A stretch of DNA of 64,000 nucleotides from assembly GCA_028551475.1 (NCBI GenBank), contig CM052360.1:20618682-20682681 (forward strand), in the 5' to 3' direction. A program made the translations under genes and the position numbers. Below the pieces are notes generated by a model that was given only the letters and a program-made list of their open reading frames with translations, was not told the origin of the DNA and searched no databases. Positions 34,894 to 48,799 of this stretch are shown here, piece after piece. Origin of the DNA: Casuarina equisetifolia (lineage: Eukaryota > Streptophyta > Magnoliopsida > Fagales > Casuarinaceae). Positions within the stretch are counted from its first letter, which is position 1; every line of letters starts with the position of its first letter.

Positions 34894-36487
34894 GATCTTT
34901 GCACCCGCTTCCAACTTTCTTGTATTTCCTTTGCGGAATAAAATTACAGTCACACTTGAATTTATTAAACTTGAAGCCGTAAAATCAAATCGACATATGT
35001 ACTTCCCAGCATAAGCATCAGTGAGCATGTCTAGTGGAGTGGTTCACATCCTTTATATACACAAAGGTATTTTATATGGGATTCATATTATATCATAGTG
35101 AAAGGGCCTATTGAATCGTATGGTATCGTAAGAGTCTAATAGTTTAATCATCAAATATTTTGCTTAAAAAGGAATGAATTTGATCATTTAGTGTCTTAAG
35201 ATTTTAAATTGGATATAAACCTTATATTATGAAACATAACACAATTCCTAAACAATTTCATTCTTTTGGAGGAAAGCCGTTTAGAGAAGTAATCATGCAT
35301 GCAATAATAGCTTGGCACAAGGCGAACAAAGGCAAATTCATTTTATTACCACGTTTGATGCTTTAAATTTAGCATACAAAGAAACTAATGAAAAGGTTAA
35401 ACATGCATAAATCTTGACATAGCTTTGACCGGTCTTGCATGCATCACCTTCTTTGTCATGTTAGCCGAAAATGTGAAGAGAAAAACGGTCAAAGAAAAGA
35501 ACTCTATCAAATATTGGAGGAAATACCAATTTCGAAACTATCAAGAACCACAGGATCGATTATCTTTGTCTTACGAGAAGAAGATATCCTACGACGATGC
35601 TATTTGTTGGGAAAGACCGACTCTCCATTCTTTGAGAGTGGATGTAGCTGTGTGAAATACGTCCTGCTGCGAGCTGACATATTGCTGGCCCTCACTGAAA
35701 CACATTTCCTGCTGCGAGCTGACATATTCCAGGCTCTCACTGAAAAGCAAACGGACCTCACATTAAAAAGATGGGTTTTGACACTCACCTGACCTGAATT
35801 ACTCGAGGGAGACTATTGCATAGGAATTCTTTAGTACTAACGAAGGTGCTCTTACAGGCCCCGTAAATCAGCAAGAGAAGAACTAAAAACATGAAAGAAA
35901 ATTTAGAAGATATGAAAAAAAATGACCTTCTTGGATTCATTGGCCTATAGATATCACCTTCCCTGCAGATTTCTTTGTTTCTGAAAAAGCAGTCGTTCTT
36001 TCTGAAAACGCTATTACAGAACTGCAGACCCTTGCTTATTATAAAACATGCCTTAGTATCATTCTTTACTTTAAGATCATTCAGAAGGTGAACCGTCCCA
36101 ACTTTTTGTTAATGCTTTTCTACTTTTCTATAGGAAGGGAAGTCTTTTTGGTATTCCCTGTGTCTGTAATTTACTGGGTTAATGTCAAGTTAGTGTGGAG
36201 TTCTGACTTTGGATCACTCTACTGGAGACCTGAGTGGTAGCATTATATGAAACACCATTTCATTATATCTTTATCTGGAATAGTTGGAGGGGGAAGATTC
36301 CTCAAGAGATTTGATGGATTTGAAAATTATCAATAATGAGACTAAGATTAAGATTAAGATTAAGATCTGTTATTGTTTACTATCTTCAATTTTATGTATT
36401 TGCTACCCTATCTTGTTTATTTTTTTATCTCTTTACCGTGCCTCGTATATTTGCCATATGCCTTTTATGTGGGCTTTACTTACTCAC
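34894..36487. repeat. Duplicated spacer upstream of copy G
   Basis: Collinear with about 1020-2290. 35090-35300 is an extra stretch absent from unit 1. 35660-35745 holds tandem copies of the gctgacatatt module seen at 1590-1660. 35960-36030 has the acagaactgcag module, and 36347-36370 the AAGATT array. Confidence 0.55.
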
Positions 36488-36540
36488 TTGTCCGAGAATA
36501 CATAAGGAGCTTACCCATCTGTCCGAGTAAACCATTATAT
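36488..36540 (+). promoter_or_regulatory. Candidate core promoter of copy G
   Basis: TTGTCCGAGAA at 36488, CTGTCCGAGTAA at 36519 and a TATA-like attatatatt at about 36534, mirroring copy B. Confidence 0.35.
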
Positions 36541-36621
36541 ATTCAAAACTATTCTCTCTCTCTCTCACACACACACACAACCACGCCCAGTCACTTAACA
36601 GACACACAACATCAAGCCACA

Positions 36622-37632
36622 ATGCCCGAGAGACCTCAGAACCGCTGGTGTGTTATCTGCAAAGTCTGCGTTATCTTGTGGATGCAAATGGCTCTCACTA
36701 TTGCTGCACTCTTAATTAGCCGGCAGCCAGCCCATCTCTGCGACCACCCCGTCGTCCTCACGGATTATGTTGCCATATGCATCTTTGCTCACATTTGTAA
36801 GTGGACTTTTTATTTCTTGTTCTTCCTTTCATGTCTTCTTCAGAGACTCCTTCTCGAAACCTTTTCTCTGTGCATTGTTTACTATTTGCAGCTTTGAGCC
36901 TTATGTGCCATTGCTACAACCTTCACCCATGGAACTGGTTTCTTTTGCTACTGCTTACGACTTTTTTCGCATGGACCGTGCGACTTGCCTGTGCATATGC
37001 CTTCCCAGGTATCTTTTCTTCTACTTGTTATCTTTTTCTTTTTCTTTTCTTTTTCTTCTTTCTGAGTTTTTTTGAGTTGCAGTCAACTAAAGGAACTTGA
37101 TTACCAGTACTTAGGGGCTTAAAAATCATAAGCAAGTTCGATAGTTTTTTGATTTTGCACTAATTTTTCATTTCTCGTGAGAGCAGTGGTGCCCATTTTT
37201 AGGGCGGCTACTTCAACCTCTGGCTTGGTTTTAGGTCTAATTCTACTCGCAAGTTGGGCGGGTAACATAGGTCATGATCTCACTTTTTTGGGACCTTTTT
37301 TTATCTCCATGTGCGATAGAGATCATTGCTTTCTTCCTCATCCAGGTAATTATGGGACTTTCATTTTTTGTTGATCTCTTTCGTCTCAATTGAGTTTAGG
37401 CTTGCACGGAAAAACTTTCAATGTACAGCCCTACTTCCCCCAGTTGAGTACGTTCAAGCCATTATGCAATGGATTCAAAATCTTTGTATGTTGCGGTTAT
37501 ATTGTATATTGCAGTAGCAACTTCATGCGTCACCCCATTTCTGAAGACAATATCTTGGACGTCATCTCGCTTTTCTTTCTCATTGCCACTCTTTTTCTTA
37601 GTTTTTTCCATTATTACTGGTTAAGACCATGA
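36622..37632 (+). pseudogene. LIFEGUARD/BI1-like long form, frameshifted (copy G)
   Basis: Sister of copy B. Exons are 36622-36796, 36892-37008, 37187-37345 and 37429-37632. Exons 1-2 encode leader MPERPQN, helices 1-3 and the HPWN turn. Exon 3 is 159 bases instead of the 158 found in all other copies: an extra base in the T run near 37292-37298 shifts the frame after LTFLGPFF, and translation would end at 37374. Exon 4 is otherwise intact (PYFPQLSTFKPLCNGF to HYYWLRP), has a good AG acceptor (copy B lacks it) and keeps the original C-terminus. The frameshift is the only defect I see, so the gene died recently or the base is a sequencing or assembly error. Confidence 0.7.
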
Positions 37633-40600
37633 GGGTTCTGATGCAAATGAATGTTATTAGACTAGTTTATCTATTATGTTTTTAGAGTGTTTTTGTAATG
37701 AAAAAGTAAAGGGGACTAGCTGCGTTGTGTCTCCCTTGCTGGCGCTTTCTATAGCAATGTAGGCAACATGCCGTTAGGTGGTGTAAAACATGTTCTAGCC
37801 TACCTTGTTTTGGTTAGTTCTTCCTTATTCTTGGTCTAAAGAGAGGAAGGTGACACTTTATAAAGTTTATCATGAAACCACTATTCAAAACTCTCATACA
37901 CCTCAAAATTATGGGCCTGCAATATGGACTATCTTCATTTATCTTTTAACGTTAAGGAAAGAGTGTTTATAAGGAACCTTGTGCATCAGCATCTTTGTGT
38001 TGTGCCTAATTCTTATTTAAAAACCATTTTAAGTTCGTTTTAGAAAGAAAATTACATTTTTAAGTTAGTTTTAAAAGGAAATTAACCTTCTTAATACTAT
38101 ATTAAAGTAGGGCAAAGAAGAGGATATATTACCCTTGAAGCTAGAAGCTTCAATTCACTTGGTCCAAAACTTAATAATAAAGTTTTAATTCGAGTGGTAG
38201 TACCACATTATTCTTCCATTTGTCCAACCCCAGTGGTAGCACCGCTGCTAAGTCAAAATTTTCTTATCAACGTTAAATAGGATTAAGCTATCCATGCTTA
38301 AGGTTGGAACTTTACACCCGCTTCCAACTTTTCTGTGTTACCTTTGCAAAATGAGATAACTTCTTCTATACGTACTACGTTTATGTTTTTAGCAAGAAAT
38401 TATAATCACAAATGAATTTATTAAACTTGAAACAATAAAATCAAATCGGGGTATCTACTTCCCAGCATAAGCATCACATAAGCATGTCTAGGGGAATGGT
38501 TTACCATCCTCTATAGATATAAAGGTATTTTATACTTCATTAGGAGATTTTATAAAAAGAAAATTGGAATCGATCTGTTCCTTTCTTCATAAATTTCTTG
38601 CTTTTGGACGAAAGCATAAAATGTCAGACGATATAACTTTCTACCTGCTGGCAGAAGAGAAATAGAAATCTTGAAAACATCAGTAAAAGAACCCTGCAAA
38701 TGTCAAAAATTGTGATATATACTAGCAGAATGCGTGAAAGTTCACTTGATGGTTAAATTCCAGTTCCCTTCCTTGGGCAATGACAATCCCCGCCATGGAA
38801 TAGTTGATGATCTCAGTTAAATTTCAGTTCACTTTCTTGTTAAGTTTTGAGAGTGTGGTATTGGTTTTTGTTAAGAATGGATCACAGATATAGTAATTCA
38901 TGATTTACCTCAATTTGTGAAAGTAAAAATAGTAAATCATGCTGCACTAACAGTTTGGCACGAAGCAAACAAGTTTTTTCCCTATTAGACTCATTAATTA
39001 AGAAGCTTGAAATAGCGATCAGCATGACAAAAGACTCTTGACATATCTTTGATCACTAGTTGTTAGCCTTCTTCCCTACCTTGGCAATGGTCTACGCGTC
39101 ATTAATATAACTATTCAACATTATTTTTTGTTACAAAGAGTGTCAAGGTTAGCAACCAATGCCCCAGTCAAATGACAGCTCCTGGTTTCTGGTGGAAGCT
39201 GATTCAACTGTCCACGCAGCCCAAATGATCGATTTTAGTGTAACACAACCATTTTGTGAGAGCGAGATCATGCAAAATCATCAACAGTTGACGTAAAAAA
39301 GGTAGATTATTTTCGTCATCTGGACGTTAATTTCTAAGGCAGCATTGTTTGTCTTTTTTGAAAAAAAAATTATTTAGAGTGAATAAAAAGGAAGAGAGAC
39401 ATGTGTGGACGAGATCAAGTATATCATCTCCATTTTCATCAACCAGCGCAAGCCCAGTTTCTCTTCTCTCTCCTGCTGTCCTTTTATTATTTATAAGTTT
39501 CTTTTCCATGTCGCTATTATCCATGCATGACTTCTAGGCATTACTATGCAAACTTTGGAGGGACAACGAAGATAATTAAGAAAACAACTCAGAAAGTGGA
39601 GAATCTTCTCTTAAAATGTCCTATAAATAGGATATGAATGTGCATGTCCTCAAGGTGGGAACGGTAGTAGTAGTCTTAATGCTCCACCTTTACCCTCCGG
39701 CGCTAAAGTGTCCTGAAAATCTAGGGACTTTATCAAGGTCTTATACCCCAACGCTCATTCATGACGCTTTGAAGGAGCCTACTTCACGAGTTCCTCTACT
39801 TGGGCCTCTTGTTTATCAGAAAGGGCAACCCCGTATCCTTTGCCATGCGTTATCTGCTTCGTCTTAACCCCAAGCTTCGTCAATAAATCCCTCTACTTCG
39901 GTTAAGTTATTCTAGGTAAGGATTTCTCTATAATTCTCTTTCTGAACTTTCTATGAATTTATGCACAGAGTTTTTCTGTAAATTCATCCCAGTTTTTTAC
40001 TATATGGGTTTACGTATATTTTTGAGAATCTAGTGCCTGTAACTATAGGACACACTCAACTTGTAGTCACTTTCTACCTTAACGTGGGTTGGAGTTTTTT
40101 AAAGGTAAAATTTTGTGCAAATGTATTTCACATTTTTTTAAATTTAAACTTCAATATTAAGGATCACGCTTTTGATATGAAATTTTCATTTTACACACAA
40201 ATAGAAACTGATAAGTTAATGTTATAGACACACCTACTTTTTTGATGAAAAAGTAATATTGTAGTAGCCATCTCATAAGCATATACATATATATATATAT
40301 AAGCCTTGTTTATTATCATTTAAAGGATGTAAAAATGAATCAATATTAATACATCCGGAATGAATACTCGAAAGAAGAGGAGTATGCACAAGACCAAGCA
40401 TATCGTCTCCATTTTCAATATTCCACATGAGCCCGTTTCCCCCACATTCTACAGCTGTCCATGTATTTAGTATTTGTTTCTTTTCCATGTTGCTATTAGC
40501 CAGGCAGTACTATGCAAACTTTAATACAAGATTATTAGGCTGATGTTATACCAATTGAAGATTATTAGATAATTCAACTATCACTTACGCTCAGTGGGCT

Positions 40601-42272
40601 TATAGAAACTTGTTTTTGAACTGATTGACCCATTAGTTTTGACCACTAACACTGGTCAAAGCTCAGAAGACTAAAGAAATCTCCTTCAAACTTGTAACCT
40701 TTCTATATATTAGAACATACTTATATATTTTATTAAGTTGTATATATCCTTCTAGTTTTCTTTTTCAAAATGTCTGTTTCTTTCGTTTTCTAACACTTTT
40801 GTTATCTTTCAAAATTCCTAAGGTTGTATGATATAAAAATGACTAGTTTAGTAAACACTTGGAAACTAAATATCATGAGATTGAAGTAACTGATTTGCAT
40901 CACTTGAAAATTTATATTTAATAACCTACGGACCTTTTCTCTTTCCTAGTAAGTTTAAAATAGTAACCAATGACAAAAGACTCCAATGTATCTTTGATCA
41001 CTAGTTATTAGCCTTCCTTCCCACCTTGGTAATGGTCTACTTTCCCGCCCTACTAATGATTCACATTTCATTAATATAATGATTCACTATTGTTTAAGAT
41101 TTTCAATTATTGAAAATAATATCAAGGTTAGCAACCAATTTTCGTTCTGGTAGTTAAGCTTTATTTGATTGAATCAACATACTTGTAGGTCAAATTTATC
41201 CTTGCAACCCCACCAATTAACTTATAAGATAGTGTGAAAGCCTATGAAATACGAAAATGTGAAGTTCATCGTTGAAAATAACACTATCATCCAAGGAGCT
41301 CTCTATTGTCCAGGACATTTTGGTGCATCCTATTACTCGATGGTCATTGCATAATTTATAATTTATTTGTATATTTATTCATCCACTTCGTATGCTTCTT
41401 GAGATTGATAGACAAAAACATAAAAAAGCCATGTAAATTTGATCCTGTGAACATGCAGTTTTATTGAATTATTAAGCAATTCATGCTTGTTAAGATGGTA
41501 TTGGAGTAGGTTGTGTTTGTCTTGCCCTTTCTTGCCTGATTATCTCTTCCGCTGCTCATATTGTTCTAATTGTTGGTTCGATTCTCGTATTAGGGATTAG
41601 GATTATCACCGGCATCAAGTTCTTTGTTTGTTTTTTTTTTTTCTTTCTTTCTGTGAGATTATCCTCCCAGTTAACTCAAGTTCTTCATTATCCCCTTAAG
41701 GTTTGTTTTCTGGGCCATTCGAACTTCAGTTTAACTGTTCGTTCATTTTAACGTTTCACTGAGCACCTTGTCTATTGCATGGAGCATCTTGTGGACACGG
41801 AGGAGCTCTGTTTTCTCTCTTCTTAAATCACTTGGCCGAAGTCCCCTTTTCCCTTCAATGGCAAGTTGTATCAGCATGGTAGACAACCACACTGTCCCAA
41901 TCATTTTGGACGACCACCGGGAAAGGGCAGCTGTTCTTGGACAGCAACACCCAGAGGCGATGCCCTCATAGTCGAACTGGGGGACCTTCTGTATCTGGCT
42001 CTTAGCGGAAGTGTCGGCGCTCTCATTGTTGCAGGAAAGCTCACTTGGGAAGACAATTGTCCTTGGGGGAAGTGTATGCAATTAGGTTTTGAAGGTCTAA
42101 ATCACATGACATGCCTGATGCACCAGGTTGAAAGGTCTGAAAACTGACCATTCTCGATTTATTCAGGTCAAATACAAGGCGAGAAAACATATCCCAAAGG
42201 AGATTCAAAGTTTGCATTTTTCTTTTAAGTGTTTCAGTCGACATAGCAAGCCTAAGAAAAACAGTCTTGTAT
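37633..42272. other. Spacer between copy G and the cupin gene
   Basis: No gene supported. 37633-37910 is the family 3' flank. 39048-39160 and 40985-41130 are two copies of a block also at 8820-8970. 40030-41760 repeats 7990-9640. 41777-42272 is unique and could include the 3' end of the cupin transcript; a minus-strand frame at 41743-42081 is not recognised. Confidence 0.5.
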
Positions 42273-43622
42273 TTACTCTGGGAGTGTGAGTAGGGAAATC
42301 AGGGGCTCACGGTCCGGAAAGCGTGAAACAAGAGCAGAGCGCTTAGCCAGTTCAAAGTCCTGAAACTGAAAGGCAGGTGCACAAGTGCATCCCACAAGAG
42401 AAAAGTGGTTCTCTCCATCCCTTGGAGATGCTTTGATCACCGACCCATTTGGGGTGATGCTTATGTCCTTTGTTGGGAAAGATCCAAACCAAACATTTGT
42501 AGGCACTGTGTACTGCGATTGCTCATTGTCCGTTAAATTGGGTCCAAGGAAGGTTAATTTGATGCGCCCATCTTCGTCATTCAGTTCCAACACCTGAAAG
42601 AAAGAGTCACTACATAGTATAAGAAATCTGTGTGTTTCAAGTCTTTTCAACCTCAAAAGCAATTCTACACACCAAAAACACATAACATACCAAAATGCCA
42701 CGTTTGGCTTAAACATAGATATGCAAAAAATGCAATTTATGACATGTTTATTGTCTCAAAATCTACCAAAAGAAAAAGAAAGAAATCACATTCTGGCAGT
42801 GGGTTGCTTGCTCGTCGGCAGAGGAACCTGAGAGGGGAAACAAAAGCTTCCAGCGAAATGTATGCTTTCATAGAATTGATTAAGTTGCCTCTCCGGATCA
42901 TCTATATATCATAAGGGTCATAAAATGGATTAAGCTTGTGGTTCAAGCCCACCGAACAGAAAAACGGGTTGGCTGTTTATGCATGGAAGCATTACTTATG
43001 GAACCATCATCTAAATACCAAATCAAAGTTCTCACATCAGAGGACGAAAATCAAAGTTCGTGCTTTCCTAGAACTGAATATTTATTTTGAAGCTAGCAAG
43101 AACTTATTAGCAAAATGCCGAATGTTACTATTTAGTACTAGTATGATTTGTAAGTTTAAATGTCTTCCGACAAGGTCAGTGCGCACCGTAAGAGGTTCTC
43201 CCACATAAAAATGCCAGGTTTCTGCACATGGTATCCGGTGGAGGTGTGACACACTCCCGTATGGTAGCAAGAAGTATATGCATGTACTCACAGGGCGTTC
43301 CACCTTGTCTGAATAAGAGATGTAAAACAAATACTATTTCATCTAATCCGGGAAAGATAAACAGGAAGACTCTTGCACAAAAAACGATCACTTGATTAAA
43401 AAAACAAAAAGGAGATTGGGGATTGCAGTTAGATGCTGCTTTTAAAGATTTGGATCCTCTCTATGCAAAAGTGGAATATATTCAGGAAAGAAACTTACAA
43501 TCCGGGGGGAGCTGAGACTTGGAGAGAATGATGGAGGTGTCTCTGAAAGTTTCGGAGTAAAGCCCACCTTCTAGGTTGGGCGCCAGATTCAGCTTGGAGA
43601 CAATCTCTGATGCGAAAGCCAT
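42273..43622 (-). CDS. Cupin superfamily DUF985 protein
   Basis: Three exons on the minus strand, 43622-43499, 43308-43187 and 42593-42273, give 188 residues with GT-AG introns. It starts MAFASEIVSKLNLAPNLEGG and reads on to YSETFRDTSIILS, continues with VSTCIYFLLPYGSVSHLHRI and CAETWHFYVGEPLTVLEL, and ends with LVGCTCAPAFQFQDFELAKR. This is the full RmlC-like cupin of the DUF985 (Cupin_5) family, single-domain proteins of 160-190 residues found in plants, fungi and bacteria. The beta-barrel residues of the family (HR, WHFY, G-P-L, VGCT-AP) are all present. Its biochemical role is not established. No frame defects are seen, so I take it as a working gene. It is unrelated to its neighbours. 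Confidence 0.88.
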
Positions 43623-45623
43623 GGTCGGTAAAGGGATTTTTCGATCAGGATCCACTAAATCTTTCATTGAGTGTAGCCAAAGTCATGATGTTCCTTAAGA
43701 CTAGATCCTTGTTTTATAGTCTCTTAAGAACCATGGTTACGATCACATTGCTCACATATATATGCTTTAAAAACCATCGTCATCACATTAAAAGTACTAT
43801 GATCATGCATCCCAATTTTAGCTTATTCAAAACCACATAACCATGTACAAGGCATTCACAACTCAAGTACATTATAAGCAGAGCATTAACTAGCTTTTTG
43901 GATTGCCAAGGAATGTCAATCTTTTTGAAGAATAATCCCACTAAATGCAAATCCACAACTTTAGTATAAAATAACTTCAAACTTTTGCAATGTGAGGGAA
44001 GGCTTTGAGGCTCGTGGATACAACACATCTGCAGAGCTACTTTCCAAATGCGGTCTCATGGAGATTTGCACAAGCGGTGAAAGGATTTATAGCAACCCAC
44101 TTCTTAGGAGGACATATATAGTATTGATACATAAGACTTCTAGAAGGAAATTATGATAGAATATGATTGTCTTAGTTCCCTCTCTAGTTACCCCCTTTAT
44201 TAGCCTTTCCATTATCTATTTATAGAATCCCTTAAGGTACCAAACATAGAGTCAAAGGAGAGTTAGCCCTTTCTTTATGCACTACTTTTATAGGTCTAAT
44301 TCATCACATACCTAATAGGTAAGTTAGGAGCCACACTAGCTAGTCCATATATAACAATTAAGAAGATGTGTGTCTCACTTAATTAGACAAATTCTTAATA
44401 AATCAATATTACCCATGCCACTGAATTACACAAGGCCCATTCATATAAGTCTAGATTAGTGAGCCTATTGAAATTAAGGTTGCAATAAGCAAGTTGAGAC
44501 ACATTCCAATATCTTTTGCTCATTATTCAGTATTATACCAATAATATAATGCTAACATGAATAATTGTTATATTTCTTCTTGAAACCAAATAGGATGATC
44601 TATCAATTTATGTATTCTTGTAAAATATACACGCATTAGTGGGGAAATGGGATGAATCAATCAAGATTAATGACTTGATGATGAGAAATAGGGTTATAAA
44701 GCAACATGTTTGTGGTTTGCTTCAATTGTGGAAACTTCAAATTATTAACCCCCTTCAATGGAGAAGCTCGTAAATCTTACAATTTGAGGTAATATTTTGA
44801 TATGATGTCATGACACATGTACCACTACATGTATAAGTTAAGTTTGATTGGTATAAGTAATATCTCTCAGTAATCATAGTTAAGTAAACTCATGCGTATA
44901 CCCATAAGTCAAATAGAAAAGTCATGAAGGTCTAACAAAGAAATGAAAATAGCATGAATAAATACATAAAGTTAGGAAAAAATACAAATTTCAAGTCCTA
45001 ACAAGTGGTTGTATTTATAGTTACTTACACTTTCTAGAGGTATCAAAAATAACAAAACAATAGTATAATATCGTATAGTGGAAGTTTGAAGTGTACAAAT
45101 CTCTAAACAAGCTATTTGATTTTTGTCATGTCCTTGTCAATGTCACATTAAACTAGAGGAGCTCTAGCTCTATGATATGCTAGAACCATCGTAGGTTAGA
45201 ACTATTTTAACATATGGTTGTTTCCAATGTTACTTACACTTTTTATAGGTATTGAATAACAAACCAATGGTACAATATCTTATAGTGGAAGCCTAAATTG
45301 TACAAATCTCCCAACAAGCTACTTGTTTTTTATGATATCCTTATCAATGTCACACTTGACTAGAGGAGCTCTAGCTCTATGATATGTTGGAACCATTGTA
45401 GGGAAGAACATCTGCCTTGCTCCTTCTACCTTGATGATAGGAAATATTATACTTAAGGCACTCTGTAAAAGAAAATCTTTTTCAAAAGGGATGTATAGAA
45501 ATATTATACTTCATAAAGCATACAATTTTTCAAAAAATATGTCAACACAAGGCATGCATGCTCTAAAACTCAACTAGAATAGAGGCCACGAAAGCCAAAG
45601 GATAATCTAATTTTAATTCATAG
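43623..45623. other. Spacer between cupin gene and squalene epoxidase pseudogene
   Basis: No gene recognised. It holds a direct repeat of about 175-180 bp (45018-45195 and 45229-45402), both copies containing ggagctctagctctatgata. Confidence 0.55.
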
Positions 45624-48600
45624 TCATGGACCTAAAAAGGGTAATAAAACTATTTGTGAGACATGAGATTCCACAACAAACAACCAACAAGGATGGAAAC
45701 TACGCACCAAAATCAACCTTACCCCAATCCAAATGCATTTAGGAGAAGGCAATGGTAAAATGATGCGTCCAACACCATATATTGCCACAAAAAAGAAGTG
45801 TAGAACCAAACTCAATGGCTAGGGGTTTAGAGCAGAGAGTCAAGCCACCGGTCCTATTGAAAATATGCCTCCAAGGCTTAAGTAGTCAAAACACGCTTGG
45901 CACATCTTTTTCCTTGCCATATCAAATGAAGTAGAAAACACCTTGTACAAGGCACTAGCGAGAGTATTTATTGTCGATGCCACAGGCTGCAATATATTGT
46001 CAAAAATAAGTATCTTTGACTTATATTCCTAAACTTCCATAAACTTGGGAGTCCAAAATCACATGTTCCAAAAATATTTTATTGTATGATTTGTACCATT
46101 ATCATGACTCCCTTTTAGCCTTAGGTTCTATATAGATAATGCAAACAACCATTTAGTGTAAAAAGCTCACCTTGCACAAGGTATAAAAGGATTCAAGATA
46201 TTTTCCCAACAAAGATGCATCATTTAGGTTATGTAGAGGCTTAAGAAGGTTACTAAGTATAATGATATCAAATAGTGCTAGAGTCATCCCTCCACCAATT
46301 AAAGGGTGGCACATGTTGAAAGCATCTCCCATTAAAAGGGCTCTAGGAGTAGGAAGTGGATCTGCTAGCATACTTTTATTTGGCATTGTTCTAATATTTC
46401 CCTTATCAATTGCAAATTGGAAGGAATCTTGAAGCTCTAGTGGAATCTACAATATAATTTCCCATGATTAATCCAAGGTACAAGTCAAACCTTTTTGTTG
46501 AAGTGCAAAGTGAAACAATGATGAAAGGTAAAGAATACAAAAGCATCATCAATGAAATTGAGTTACATAATCATTGAGCTAAGATTGCGACGGCAAACAA
46601 CATGTACCTGTGGTGCCACTATAGTTTTCAAATAGCTAGCCATTTCACCATTTGCAAGAGAATGTAATTTCTTCCCTGGTATATCAACCAAACAACGAAC
46701 CTCTGTACTACTAATTTGATAAAACAAGATAGGTGAGGGGTCTACCAAAATGACATGCCCATGATTTGCAAATGGAAGATGGCAATTCTCCAAAATTAAA
46801 CCTGCAAAACATAAGGGCACTTCTACTTGATAAAACGAATGTATATCATAAGCCAACATTATTAAACTAAAGCCAAACTATTAGAGAAATTGTAAATGCT
46901 AGATATTTTCATATTTGCATTGTAAACTCTATAAAACTAGCGGAATAGTTTCCTAATTCATTTTTTAAACACATGAAGCAAAATATAATTATATGATAGT
47001 TTTGAATAGCTCTACCTTTGGGTTGCAAAGAGTCCTGCGTAGATTTGAGAAGCAACCATCACACACAATTGTAAGAGGAGCATAAGCATAATGTAATTGA
47101 CCATCTTTAGAATTATATTGAACGCCCTTAACAAACCCCATTTTCTTCCTGCAGGGATGCCACAGGACCTTGCTCCAATTGTACACTAAAGAGAAGATTG
47201 AACGTTAAAAAGAGCAAAGAACACACAAAATGTTTTTAGTAGATGGAAAAACCTAATGATGAATTCTAGAAAAAGGAGACTTCAAGAGGGAATGTAAGAC
47301 AATGCCAAATCTTAACAAGTTACATCTTAAGAGCATTAAGGTGTGAGGATAGTGCCAAATTGAACTAAGCTACAGGGAAGTAAGAAGGAATGAAAGAATA
47401 CTTGGGAAGAGTAGTGGCTTTTTCCCTCATCCTTTGTATAAAACGACCATTGTGGAAGCTCCTTCCAGCAACATCGGAGTTGAATTTCTCCAAGGGATAA
47501 GACAATTTTGTATTCTTTCCATCCTTGAATAGAGTGTATCCAAGCACTCGCTGAGCATCAATTTCCTCAACACAATCTAATTCCAAAACATAGGTTTCAA
47601 AATTTAGAACCAAAACCAAGACAAAGTTCTCACCATTCCAAATGCAACTTATTATTGTTGAACCAAAATTAGTCCTCAACCACATTCTGGGATTGAAGGA
47701 CATTATTAATTACAATAAGGAGGTCTAGCTTCGATCCATACCTTCAAGCCCCAATTCTATTAACTTGAGATATCACCCAAGCTGAAGAAGTTCGCCAACA
47801 ATTCGGTCTGGCTCTGTTAAATCTCTTTCTATCACATGAACCCGTCTACCATCCTACGTTTAGTTGCAGACCAAATAGAACTCGACTCAGAAAACGTTAC
47901 AATGCTTGGAAACGGAAATGATCAACAACTACAAGCTTAGGGGTTGTTTAAGAATTGCATCTAAAGTAGGCCAGATAAAGCCAAAACCTTTTTTTCATGT
48001 GATTTTTATCACAAACTAATTGACTCTAATTCTGCCTACACCAAAATATGCATGCAAGCCAACAAATTAAAAAAAAAATCCTATGATCGCCATTTTTATT
48101 CAGAGGTGGCTGTAACCTCCACCATCTTGTTTGATTAAACTATCTAATAAATTTTCTCACATAATCGTCGTCCATCGACCAGCACAAACGTTGATAGCGG
48201 ATCTTCAAGAAACATTATCAAAACCATGAACAGAAAAATTAGGGATGCCATGTTGCCAAGTTCTTTATGAGTTTGCCATTACCGACAACATATAGCAATA
48301 TTTTAATGGAACAATGGGCCCGGAAATCAAAACGTTGCAGAACTTTAAAAGGGTTTTTATATCAACCACCGGAAAAACCATACTTCACAGAATTCTTAAG
48401 TTTCTTAACACATGTGGTAAAGCCAACGTAAAGAATTCTATATTAGAAAAAGGCCACCATTCTCCACAGTCATTGAAAAAAGATTCAACGAGAAAGACAA
48501 ATTTAAGCATATTAGTTTTTTTTTTAAAAAAAAAAAGAACTAACCTTGCCGAGGGTGTAGGCTAGGGCGGAACCGGCGACACCGGCGCCGACAATGATGA

Positions 48601-48799
48601 CATCGTTGTCGGAGCCATTAAAGGGATGGCATTCTCCACTGGTGAAGCTCTCTTTCGAGCATTCTTCTTGGAAATTATTCTTCTTTGGCTTTGTCTTACT
48701 ACCATTCTTACAATTATTGCGGCGGTGAGTGTAGTAACAAACGAATTCGAGGAGCGAGGCGAAGAAGGTCCACAGCACGTGTTGATCAATCACTACCAT
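45624..48799 (-). pseudogene. SQE: Squalene epoxidase (squalene monooxygenase) pseudogene
   Basis: Seven exon remnants on the minus strand: 48799-48545, 47853-47742, 47576-47402, 47185-47016, about 46825-46608, 46446-46171 and 45986-45624. Together they cover almost the whole enzyme: membrane anchor, FAD site VGAGVAGSALAYTLGK, DGKNTKLSYPLEKF, SFHNGRFIQRMREKA, IVCDGCFSNLRR, FANHGHVILVDPSPILFY, LLMGDAFNMCHPLIGGGMT and ACFDYLSLGGIFS. Defects: a TGA replaces a Gly codon in exon 2 (family QPGGYLK reads QLG-stop-YLK), a one-base frameshift in exon 4 after QEENG, a poor acceptor for exon 5, at least two stops in exon 7, and a lost C-terminal end. Catalytic-region changes (FNMCHPL for FNMRHPL) also occur. 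It is the inverted duplicate of the gene starting at 62943. Confidence 0.93.

Noticed and set aside
41743-42147. Possible gene next to the cupin (frames on both strands)
   Set aside because: No recognisable domain, no splice pattern, and two overlapping frames of similar length; may be the 3' untranslated part of the cupin gene.
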